DNA of 64,000 nt, from the NCBI GenBank assembly GCA_947652605.1, contig OX393579.1, forward strand, positions 23,891,674-23,955,673, written 5' to 3'. Shown here in pieces: positions 35,193 through 46,480 of the stretch (the first letter of the stretch is position 1; the number at the start of each line of letters is the position of its first letter). The notes under the pieces were generated by a model. That model was not told where the DNA came from. It saw only the letters and a program-made list of their open reading frames with translations, and made no database searches. The translations under genes and the position numbers were made by a program. This stretch comes from Elmis aenea (taxonomy: Eukaryota; Arthropoda; Insecta; Coleoptera; Elmidae).

Positions 35193-36105
35193 TATAAAGG
35201 GTGATTTATTAGTAATGCAAAAAATTTTGGAAGGTAATTTCTTATCGAATATTAAGGGGGGGTTTTAACATTAAATGATTTCCTCAAACGTCTTTTTTTC
35301 ACGTTACAATGGTAAAATTAAGTTTTTATTATATTTCTCAAATTTCGAGATATTTTGGAGAATGACTTAGATGTTTTTACCCATTAAAAGGTTTCCTGTA
35401 GTAATATTTTTAGTCATTTTTATCTTCACAATGGGCTAAGTGCGACCCCTGTTGATTTTTTTATCAGAGCTTTTTGGAGGATTGAAATTTTGCAATTTAA
35501 AAATTTCTTTTGAAAGATTTATTTATTGAGAAACATTATTGTAGTTTAATTCTTTTAGCAAAACCTACAGGTATTGAGTATACAATAAAATAAATTAACA
35601 TGCACCACCCAAATATTCTTAAATTAAAAAAATCATTTTGGTCGTTACCGTGGTTTCTAAACATTTAGTACAAGTGACGAAGTTTTTTTGTGTTTATTTG
35701 GTGGTATTTAATTTTTCTCTAATATTTGCTGAAAAAATTAAAGAATAAACAAAGTTTCTAAATAAAACAAGCTTTCAAACAAAATTGCAAAATTTTAACC
35801 CTCCAAAAAGTTCTGATAAAAAAAAACAACAGGGGTTGCAGTTGTTAGCCTCTTGTCAATATAGGAGATGATAAAATATATCACTGTGGAAAACCTTTTA
35901 ACAAGTAAAAAACAATTACTAAATATTGTTCTCCAAATTTGAGAAATAAAATGAAAACTTAATTTGATCGTTTCCCTTTAGGGAGGTGCAACTCCGAAAA
36001 AAGATGTTTTAGGAAAAAAAAAATTATGAAAGGCCATAAAAATTTTCGATAACGAATTACCTCCCGAAGTTTTTCGCATTATATTTATATGAATCAATCT
36101 GTATA
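35193..36105. mobile_element. Family F element, decayed copy
   Basis: Both arms match the copies at 52402 and 62352: AGTAATGCAAAAAATTTTGG on the left and CCGAAGTTTTTCGCATTATA on the right, with the internal phrases TTAAAAGGTTTCC, GTGCGACCCCTGTTGATTTT and TCTCCAAATTTGAGAAATAA. The terminal CAGGNTG and TA are no longer intact. The GC-rich central palindrome of the other copies is missing. Edges are approximate. Confidence 0.75.
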
Positions 36106-36983
36106 AAAGATAGGTACTTGTTTTACAATTACCTATGTGAATGTTAATAAATTAATTAGGTATTTATTACTGATAGATAAATACGTTTGTGCTATAAAAT
36201 TTCTTTGAGCTAAAAGTTTTTGAAATTATAAATATTTCTTCATTGTGTTCACTGTGTTTATTTTATATTTCGTGTTGTATTTCCAACACAGGCCAACGTA
36301 TTTCCTTTGATAGTGTTATAATAGCACATACAAGAGTTTCTTTTATGTGCAAGCGGGGATTTACAACGTAGCGATAATAAGGCTAAGGAGAAATCACAAT
36401 TGAAATATAACTCTGGATATTGCAATGGCCGGCATCAGCACGTAAGATAGTAAGTTTGTCATGCGTTACCCATTTATTGCATCGTATATTGATAAAGAAA
36501 CTCGACCGAAAGCTGTGCGAGTGTACATTATGACCGATCCAAAGCTGCGGTTGGTCCGAATTGTGGTCTGTGATTTGTTAGCGAACCGCCTGCTCCAAAC
36601 GATTGAAAGAAAACACTGATATTTTTCTTCCTCTTATTTATTATTGTGTTTCTGTTCAACCGCAGTTCCTAAAATCAATGTTTATCTTTGAGGTCGTTTG
36701 ATGTTACCCTCCTTTGTTCTTCCCACCTCGGTTTACTTTGATTTTCTTTTAATTTACAAGTCGATAATTTATATCTGATTGGGTTTACGATCGTCTTATG
36801 TTTAGCGACTGCATCGTTAAATTGTTTTGGTACATTTTAATGTGTTTTACAATAGGTTGTCAAAATACAAAATAAGAAATGTAGGTCGTTATTTTAGATT
36901 TCACGAACCACTGACGGCCCAGACATTTGCCTAGGGCTCGATGTTGTTGCGAATTTAAATGGACTTTTTTTGTAATCATATTA
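36106..36983. other. Non-coding DNA, partly GC-richer
   Basis: The part at 36350-36620 has a more balanced composition (AAAGCTGCGGTTGGTCCGAA) and few repeats, but no frame or splice pattern that I would defend as a gene. Confidence 0.4.
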
Positions 36984-38904
36984 TGCAGGTGATTTAAATT
37001 GGAGTTCCAACATGGGGATAATTTTATAAGAGCTAGAGCATATGTTTAAATTTGGCAGAGTTGCTAAATTTTATGCTGGTTTATAATATCCTAAACAGAT
37101 TTCAAATAATCTGCAACTGTTTTAATCAACACTAAACATTTTTGAAAAATGCCTTTTTCGTTTTTTCGTTTTAATTTCTTTGTAAAACACTATGATCTTC
37201 TGTGAAGCAACTTTTTTTCCTGCATTTTGTTGCTAAATCGATTGTTTTTTTTTCCCTATACCACTACTTGTTTATGGACACCATGTTTGATTTTATTATA
37301 GTTGGCTATGACTTTTTCTGATTTATAAATATATCCGTTGAATAATTATATAATTTACAATAATGTAAAGAGAGAAACAAACAACATTGGACAAGTTCTT
37401 TGCTAAGTCGAGCGCTATTGAATCGTCGAGAAAGGGACAAAAAGACATCGATCACTAAAATTGGAGTTTCCTGATGTTCTAATGGAAGGTGACGCCCTGT
37501 CTAAGAAACAATTTCTGTTCTCCTCTTAAGTTTTGCCATCAGCGTTCCTCGGTAAAGTTCTGGTTAAATTTTTATTTGTTTATGTATGAGATTCGGGACT
37601 GGGAACGGATTATTCCAATTTTAGTCAACTCTTATGGAGTAAAATAATTCTATATTCGTCCGATTCAATATTTTCTCCATCCTCAGGAATGCATTGATGA
37701 CCAATATAGAGGTCCCTCTGTACTTACCTTGGTGAAAGAATTAATGTCATCTATACACCTTTTTTGTGCTATAAAAATATGAAAAATACCTTTTTATTTA
37801 GAAATACAACATAACCAAAACATAATTTCTCAGTTGATTTGATTTTGTTTTGATAAAATTACCTGTCTTATTTCTTAAACACGCCATATTTAGTTTTCAC
37901 AAGGCTGACTAGGACTTTTTTGCCGATTTAAAAAAAAATATCGCTTAATCATGTTATGTACGTTAATAATAAAACATTTAAAAAAAACTTTTTTACGCAA
38001 TTACGATTCTTCGAAGGAAACTGCCGGGGTATTGTGGTAAAACAACTTTTGTTTTGTCCAAGTAGGTAGGAACTATAAAGTGGTCTTATTTTAAATACAT
38101 CGTAATTGGGTCGAAATTTAAATTTCTAACAGAAATGTTTAAAATGTATGAAAACCGTTTTTACAAACCTAATCTGAAAAAGACAACACCTTGATTAAAA
38201 TTACATTAAAATTTAAATTGTAGGTACAAACTTAAAAAGTAAATAAGTTTTGCCATATTTTTTACGGCACATCAAATGCTTCACTAAGGTATCACTGAGG
38301 AATCACTAAGGTATTTTGACGGAAGGACGGTATGTTGTCTTTTTTGGGAAAACTTCACCTGTCTGTTTAACGTTTTCGTTAGAGTTTATTACATTTTTAC
38401 TATGTATAATCTTGGATTTGGACAGAAAAAAGCATTATATAGCTTTATGTTTCATAAATTTCAATTTGACAATGGTTTCTTTCTATATTTATAATTACTG
38501 TTTTTTACACTTAGTCCCGAATTAATCAAAATAATATGATCAAGTGATACATTTTTTAAATCGGGAGAACAATTTCCAGTCAACAAAATGAAAATTAAGT
38601 ATGACGCCTTTATGAAGTAAGAAAATTATTGTCGAAAAATTAAACCGCATCGAATTAGCAATAAGTAGATCAAGCCATTAAACGCAGATTATAAAACAAC
38701 TTACAAAATTATAATTGTTCATAAATGAAAAAATTACATCGAAATACGAGAAGTCATTTTACAGATTTTTTCAGTTTTCATAAAAAAAGTAACTGATATC
38801 TAAAATGTAGTTTGGAATTATTAATTAGCTTAAAACATTGCAACTTTGCTCTAACTTGTGTAATAAATGAGATCCACATATTGGAACTCGAATATTAATC
38901 AGGT
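36984..38904. mobile_element. Family I relative, decayed, with enlarged interior
   Basis: The left part (GGAGTTCCAACATGGGGATA, then AGAGCTAGAGCATATGTTTA and TTGGCAGAGTTGCTAAATTT) matches the left arm of family I at 6780. An inverted, more diverged partner lies at about 38800-38904 (GAGATCCACATATTGGAACT). Only 100-300 bp of each arm can be followed. The 1.4 kb between is not shared with the other copy and holds no recognisable coding sequence. Treating it as one element is an inference. Confidence 0.5.
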
Positions 38905-39410
38905 TCTTTTATAAATATGTTCTAGTTTATTTTATGGTGTGTACTTTATCTTTATCAAACACAACCAAATGACTAACATCATTCCAATGTGTATCATGCT
39001 ATAAATGCTTGTTTACCCTTAAATGATTTATAAGACAGTGATTACATAATCAAACAAGTCGGGCAAAAAACGCAGGATCAATAATATACGATTCTCACTT
39101 ACAGTTAGTGGTTAAATGTTAAACGTAAACTTTGTTCATATTGCTAAATCATACCAAATTACAAACACAAATTCTTAAAGTAGAGAGTCTTAGCTATCAG
39201 TCACTTCGCAAAAATATTTTTGTTTTATTTTATTTCATTCACAAAACTTTTTGTGGGTTTTTAAAAACTGATGTGCTACAAAAAGCAGAGGATTCAAAAG
39301 AATATCACGAGTGATGGAGACCTTAATTTTTGTAAATTTGGGGCTGTTTAAATATGCTTTGAATTGTAGATTTAAATACTTTCTGTTCGATCAGCAGCTT
39401 GTAAAATATA

Positions 39411-40039
39411 TACAGGGTGTGTAGAAATTGGCGGAAGCGCTACACGTGACGATGTTCTTCGTAAAATTCTAAGTCGAAAATCTTGATTCAAAAATGTTGT
39501 ACCATGCTTCCTATGGCCTCAGGAACCATTTAAAGAAAAAAAAAATTGGCAACATTGCATACATTGATTTGCGTTTGGACATTTTTTTATCAGCAATTTT
39601 TACTTAGGTATTTACAATTTTTGTTCGAACTGAAAGCCTCCAGTTCGTAAACATAGGTGCAAACTTTTGGGTATCGTAAAACACAAACTAGAAATAATTA
39701 CGAGAAAAACAAAGATGACAGCTAATGACAATGTTGCCATATGTATTATTTTCATTCAAATCAGTGATTTACATATTTTCAACACCAATTTTTGAAAGGA
39801 AGAACACAATATCTAGGAAAAAATACTATTCGAAATTTATTTTTATTCCGAATTGCAGCTTTTTCATTAAAAAATATTAAATAATAACGCTTATTAAAGG
39901 ACTAAATGTCAAAACTTTGAGGACCTCTTGCAGACACAGCAAGCATGGTACAACATTTTCGTATCAAGATTTTCGACTTAGAATTTTACCAAGAACATCG
40001 CCACGTGTAGCGCTTCCGCCAATTTTTACACACCCTGTA
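39411..40039 (-). mobile_element. Family A TA-flanked MITE, copy 3 (inverted)
   Basis: This copy has the same 629-bp length as copy 1 but lies in the opposite orientation. Its left half carries CCATGCTTCCTATGGCCTCA, which in copy 1 is near the right end. The ends are CAGGGTGTGTAGAAATTGGC and AATTTTTACACACCCTG with TA outside. Divergence from copy 1 is low. Confidence 0.9.
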
Positions 40040-40041
40040 TA

Positions 40042-41510
40042 TTTTTAAATATATTTGTTTGTGTGCTTAGAGATCCAAGAATTTTCGTTTTTTAAATCTT
40101 TATTTATTGAGGAAAAGTTGGTCTGAAAATATTAGTGTTATTCTAGTGGAATAGTGCATTAGCTTTCACAAAAATTGAATAACGTGTAAAAGCATTTGTA
40201 GTAGAAGTATAGGGAAAAATTCGTTTGATACGATTTTAACTTGCTTGTTTTTCGAGACTAGAGTTCATATCAGTTTAAAGTAGATTTTATAAAATGATTT
40301 TTTGTGCAAGTATTTTATTGAAGATTACTTAGTTTGCTAATGCTATTCAATCTTGATTTTAGTAGACTATTATGTGAATGATGATACAGTCATCTTAAGA
40401 GACTCGTATTCTTAAGCGGTTTTATAGAAATATTTGGCTGCACAGTCATTCGGTATTCATAGAAATGCAAAAATATATAAAACTTTGTATCGGTTTAAGC
40501 TATTGTGCTGTAACAGTTTTCAGCTGCTTGGTTTTAAATCTCCGACCACAAGTTGGCCTTGATCTGTGACAATTTGATGCATGGAGTGAGCGTACCATTT
40601 TCTGTTTGTTTGGGAAACGGCCAAATTCGTAGATTAATATAAAAGCTTTTATACTCTTGTGCTGAATTTAAGGGCTGAAAGGAAAGTGATATTTCCTATT
40701 CGCTATCGATATTAGTTCAATAGATTCGCCATCGATCACGGCTTTATCTTCACTCAAAGGTATAATACATGAGTTTCGATTTAAACTTAGTGTTAATATT
40801 ATGATAATAAACTTAAATTTAGCAATTTTATGCATTTATTAAAAGTTTGCTTGTTTGATATTTGCTCAGTTTATTATTTCATAGCGTTTCAAATATTTTA
40901 CTGTTCGGAATACTTCGCAGACAATATTCAGAAAAAAATTTACTACCAACAATTTATTACTCCTAACTTTCAATTAATTACCTATAATAAGGAAATATAC
41001 TTCAGCAAATGGGTTGTTAGCGCGATAACATGTGTACAACAAAAAATCCTAATTTGAAAAACGTTTCAGCGTTCGCACTACAAAAAAAAAGAAAATCGAG
41101 CGACAGAAAAAATAAATAATATCGAAGACAATTTTTTGATCAAATATATTATTTCAATGACAAATATTAAATTTTGCCACCACTGTTTTATTAAGTCTCG
41201 TTGTACTATACCTATAACGAACTACATTAGAAAACCGATGTTGCTAAAAAAACTTTCTATAAAAAACATATTTTAGCATAAAAATTATGTTATGCAATGT
41301 ATTTTTCTGCCGTGTATTGGAATGTTCGATCGTGCTGACAACCCATTTTATCGCTACTCTTAATCTTTTTCGGATTAAATGAACAATAGTGATAAAAATA
41401 GTACAGTTAAAAAAATCGCTAATGCATCAGCATTGTTAATTTTATTTAACGGTTGAAATGTTAAATGCATTCCCAATAAATAGCAAATGATAATGCTACT
41501 TATTTAAGCA
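40042..41510. other. AT-rich non-coding DNA
   Basis: The 75-residue frame at 40830-41057 has AT-driven composition and no family resemblance. Nothing else is seen. Confidence 0.5.
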
Positions 41511-41518
41511 GGGAGGGA

Positions 41519-41878
41519 AGTCACCAGAAAAACTGACGACTTCCGACTCTCAACTCCCGAGTCGGGATTTTTTTTAACTTACTCCGAATTGACTCCTTTC
41601 ACTAGAGCACTACACTGGAGAACATTAAAGAAAACCGAATATAACCGGTATTGAATATTTTCAATTTCGTTTCCGTTCATAAGGAAAAAATGTCGTTTCC
41701 GTTTCCGTTCTTAAAAAATTACGGTTCATATTTTGTTTTTGTTTTCATTCAGTTCTCATCCTTGATAAAAACTGAGTCAGAGTCGGAAGTTTTTCGACTT
41801 CCGACTCCCGATTCCTCAAAACAGCCTTGACTTCTCGACTCCCGACTGACTCCGACTTCCCCTCCCTGCATTTAAGTA
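41519..41878. mobile_element. hAT-type MITE with CGACTTCCGACTCCC repeats
   Basis: CAGGGAGGGAAGTC at 41519 and its inverse GACTTCCCCTCCCTG ending at 41878 are flanked by 8-bp near-duplicates (TATTTAAG and CATTTAAG, 7 of 8 identical). Both features fit hAT. Inside each end are several direct and inverted copies of GACTTCCGACTCCCGA, the kind of subterminal array that hAT transposases bind. The centre has GTTTCCGTTTCCGTTC runs. It is 360 bp and non-coding. Confidence 0.82.
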
Positions 41879-41886
41879 TAGACAAA

Positions 41887-42798
41887 AATTTGTAATAGTC
41901 GCTTGTAATTTGTTACAAACTAAGTTTGAAATTATTAATAATATTGGACTCTAGGGCGGAAATTTTTATTGACGACATATTTTAAACCATTGCAATTATT
42001 ATTTTAGGTTTATTGTTGCTTCATGTTGATGGAATAATAAAAACGAAATACAGTTACGTTGACATTTTTCTTCATATGTTAGTTATGTTAAGCAGAGCAA
42101 AAAAATATTTTTTTTAGCGATCCCAGATATTTTTGACATAATAACTTTAAAACACAATCAAAAATCGTTCAAACATGACTTTAAATATCGTTGTGGTGTC
42201 CTGTCATGGTTTAGGCCATCAGGCCTGTTTCGGGTCTACACTTCATTCCTTTCTTGATCTGCCAACATCACGTCTTCCACATAGACTCAAAATATACTAA
42301 TCAAAATAATGTCCTAAGATTTGTAACAAACGAAACCATTAGATACATTTTTGACGTTGTTTTATGCGCGGATGCTCAAACCGTATCAAAATGAAACACA
42401 TGTGATTTCTATGAAAACGATGTTTGATGCCTTTCCCCAGGTTTAACCAAGCTTTGTGTAACCGGACCAAATATTTTTCTTGGGCGTAATCGGTGTGAGA
42501 ACAGGCGGTTCTTCTTTCACTGCGTTCGTTTGAACTTTTTTTTGCAAAACCTCTGTGCAGGCTATCGACTTTCTTTGATGTGTTGGTATTGGACTTGCTT
42601 TTTAACCTTTTGTTTCGATCAATAGCCCTTTTAAGTGAAGTTAGTCAATTAAATGTTGCCGTTCACTTCTGATGCAGAATTTCAACCAACATCAAAACCA
42701 TCTATGGGCATCGCAAGATGTTGCATCTAGAACTGGATTATTAGGTGCAAAACAATGTAAAAGTGCTCTAGTTACATTTGAGGTACTAATGTTCAATA
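41887..42798. other. Non-coding DNA
   Basis: A more balanced segment at 42200-42300 (GTTTAGGCCATCAGGCCTGT) includes the short palindrome GGCC-ATCA-GGCC. It does not match an element I can name. No gene is recognised. Confidence 0.4.
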
Positions 42799-43103
42799 TA
42801 CAGGGCCGCCAACATGTTTTTTTGTCGCGATCGATTTTTTTATATAGAATAGTACCTAGTCACAAGCTACCTATAAAATTCTCAAATTTTGGAATGAACT
42901 CCGAGGAAAAATCGTTTTTACAAGGGTCTCGTTTTTCGCGTTTTTCTCCAAAATTATTAGACACATTTTCAAAAGCTTTGCACCGTTTTACTCGCAAAAG
43001 ATTCGCAAATTAGTAAATAAGGAAGTTTTGATTTTATCTTAGACTGTTTCATGGCAAACGCGATCGCAATACCATTTTTATGTGCCAAATTCCGGTGGCC
43101 GTA
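42799..43103 (+). mobile_element. Family L, possible 305-bp MITE
   Basis: TA then CAGGGCCGCCAACATG on the left is loosely inverted by ATTCCGGTGGCCG then TA on the right. The interior (AAATCGTTTTTACAAGGGTC and onward) is not shared with other elements here. A 113-residue plus-strand frame (42672-43013) starts outside and runs into it, so I do not consider that frame a gene. Confidence 0.4.
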
Positions 43104-46023
43104 AATGAAATTTAAAAAAAAGACAATGCGGTCATCACCGATTTGTGTGAGAATTTTTTTAATCTTTCTTAACTAATTTCGAAATCGCTGTAGTGATCGA
43201 CTGAAAATTGTTTCGAACCATCGCGAATCGACCTGTTGGCCATAACTGAATATATAAATATAATATACTTTCGTAGACGCATCTATAAAGACAAAGAGGG
43301 CACATCACAATACAGAAACGATTATTTTACAATTTACTCGTAGGAATACCTTCAGACCTGCTACAAGTTATATTTCGCCGCAAAGTGAATTTTTAAAAAG
43401 CTAAAATATTCCTTCAATTTATAGAGTAAATATGAGGCAGAACCCAAAAAAATCTATTTAATTTTGAAGAATGCTTAACAAAGTGTAAAAAGCGACGTAA
43501 GATAGCAACACCATCGTGATTTCGCATTAATTATTGTAATAACTGCTTGTTTAAACAGACCAAATTAAAAACGAAATTAGTTTTGTGATTCTTGCACTAC
43601 TAATCTGTAACAATTATGAATGCTCGCGCGAGCACGCCTATTTACAGTTTCGATACAGTCAGTTAATTAGAACACCAGCAAAATAATCTAACAAAGATAA
43701 GTCCCGATAATCGTCCAAAGTCGACCAACTTTGCTACACTTCTACATTTTATTTGTTCATGTGGCGCAAAAAAAAAACAGAAAAGATGTATATCTAACCT
43801 AATTCAATTCTGCGTCCATGCTGTTCTTAGATATTATTTCGAAAAAAACGTGATATTTATCCAGTGATGAATTGTTTTTTAAGGTCACAAATACATTCAT
43901 CGTTAGAGCTTTAGCTGTAAAATTATATTTATGAATCGTTTTCGCAAACGTGGATAGAAAAGAAACGAAATGTTAGTGATATTTATTATTCTGTTAACAG
44001 CGTTATGGAAATCGCAATATGATTAACTGCATGCACGCCTGTTTACTGGGCGTCCTATAATCATATTTTTGTTATCATTAGATTTGGGAAACAGCGATAT
44101 AAAACAAACTTTATTATTGTTACTTCCAAAATTTTACTACCGGCTCAGTGCTATAAAATCGTCAATAAACTTAAACAAAAGTAATGAAATATAAACGGTT
44201 TAAGACGAAGGAATTTTATCATTACAAATATACAAAACAAAATATAAAATTTCGTAAGTAAACTAATGATAAGTCAGCCGAAGTAAATCCCATGTTATAA
44301 CCTAAAAAAAAAAGCTTTCAAAGCATAAATCTTGCATTATGTTGAAGCACTTAGTAATTTTGGTGTGCAGATTTGACATTGTTCTACTTTTTAGTAAATC
44401 TCCAGCAATTTAGGTGATTTTGTAGTAAGTGTTGGGTGTTGACTCTCTCTAGTGTTGTTTTAATGTGTAACGCAAAAATTGCTCGAAGTAATGGCTAACC
44501 CACTCTAGAAAACAGTATTGAAAGGTAATAAAACAACAATATGTAATATTAACATAATACAACATGATTTCCTTAAACGATTGTGTGACATAAACCGCAA
44601 AAGTTTTGTTGTAATATTTTTGGATAAAATTTTTGTAAGGCAAGATATGAGACGACGATAAATTTCAGCCTGAATGAAACAATAACCTTCCTACTCTGAG
44701 CTTCTTCCTTTGAGTCTATTGACGATTACTAGAAAGATTCTTTTAATGTTCATATCGCATAAATTACTTCTTTTACAACGTAAGCAATATAAAATTTGTT
44801 GTTTTACTCAAACCGTTATTTATGGTTAGTATTATAAGTGCACTTAAGTCAATAAAAATAAGTTGGTGTTTCTATTTTAAAGTAACCTTTTAAAAATATC
44901 CATGCAAGTTTTATTTTTTATAAATTTAAGGGAATGTAGTAGAAATGATAATTAAAATTTAAAGTACTTTATATGTCATACCTATATGTAATGTAAAGTA
45001 ATAAATTCATAAAATTTTAAACGTAACTAACAAGGCAAAATGGTAAAAATAGTACTCCTATTTCATGACAAGATTTTGGGGGCTCTCCATAATAAAATAT
45101 ACCTTTTACGATATTTTGACCTAATTAATACCACAATATTTCCATTCTATTATTTTAACATACTGTTACTTTTTATGTCGTGTCTTTTCAGTAAATGTTC
45201 CTTAAATGTTATGTGCAGTTACGTCAAATAAAATGTCAGATGAAAATGACTGATGTTGTAACTTTTTGTTATTCCTAAAAACTAATATTCTGAACTATAA
45301 ATTTGTTATAACACACGCTCTCGATATAAAATAACCACTCTACAAACCATAGAATAGTTGACAACACGTGCTTAATTGTAGATTGATTGATACTTATAAT
45401 TCCGATTGGCTCATTTAGCTGTGTATTGATTTAAAAAATAATTTATGTTTATATAAACAACATTACACCGAAATGATATCAAATAGAATATATTTGCAAC
45501 ATTTGCAATTGCTTCGCGAATGTTCCTTGTATAAAACTTCGGACTCTTAATGAAATATAAAGACATATTTACTCCTGATATTTAAATTGACAGCACAAAT
45601 AATGGATTTATGCAAAGCTGATATGTAATCCTTTTTAAATTACTAGGAGGGACTACATGTGTATTCAATGCGTGCCATTAGGTTTTCGTAAATTTGAAAG
45701 AAAATCGAATTTATAGTGGATCAAAAAATATGATTTTCTTGAGAGTAGCCAAGTGGTTGCCTCATTTCCATTCATCTCGCAACATTCTCTCTCAACATAC
45801 AAATAAAAGTATCCATTACAATGGGAATATCAAAGGAGCGAAAGATAAACAAAGTTTTCAGAGTGCCTTGCTTACCGTGGCTACGTAAATGTATTCTATG
45901 GGAATAAAATAAAATTTCGGATATGTTTGTGACTCTTGATTTAGTTTAGATATGCAAATATTAAATAATTTTAAAGGATATCGTTCACGAACAGTTGCAA
46001 TTGCTAGTTTGTGCACAATTTAA
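43104..46023. other. Long AT-rich non-coding stretch
   Basis: The perfect 14-bp palindrome TGCTCGCGCGAGCA at 43621-43634 stands out in otherwise AT-rich DNA. No gene or named repeat is seen. Confidence 0.5.
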
Positions 46024-46190
46024 GAGCAACGTGCGGGCACCAGTGGTCGGATAGGACAGCAGATGGATGCGGGAGCGCCGGAGTTGAATTATTGAAAGGC
46101 ACGTGGAAAGCAGCTGGTGTCACTTGCAGTGAGACGTGAAGCTTCGCGGTGTCGCGTTCTCGCCTCTGCTAAAGCATGCCTAAAGAGGTC
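46024..46190 (+). other. GC-rich island, possible promoter or non-coding exon
   Basis: A sharp rise in GC and CpG occurs here (GCACCAGTGGTCGG, GCGGGAGCGCCGGAG, TCGCGGTGTCGCGTTCTCGC) in a region otherwise near 30% GC. There is no coding frame of note. AAAGAGGTCCTATG at the end is a weak donor. It could be a 5' exon or promoter of a host gene, or an unrecognised repeat. Confidence 0.25.
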
Positions 46191-46480
46191 CTATGTGTTT
46201 CCGCACAAATACACTATTCATGTAACAACTCTTCTTGTGATATATATTGCTCGGCTCTTCCTATATTGGAACCAAGTATTTTTTACTTCAGTACTGTTTT
46301 TCGCATAAAATATATTTTGGCAAAAAAATTACGTTTGAAATGATTGCCAGTTGCAACTATAACCTATAACGCTTCATTTATCGCATTTCTTCCAGAAACG
46401 ATGCAAATTATTATACTGCGTGGTCCCTTTATTTTCTTACCTTTATTAAACCAACAGAGTTAGTTAATTGGTCAAAAATA

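Noticed and set aside
42672..43013. 113-residue plus-strand frame
   Set aside because: It begins in unrelated DNA and runs across the left end of a probable MITE at 42799, so it does not follow a gene boundary. No recognisable domain.
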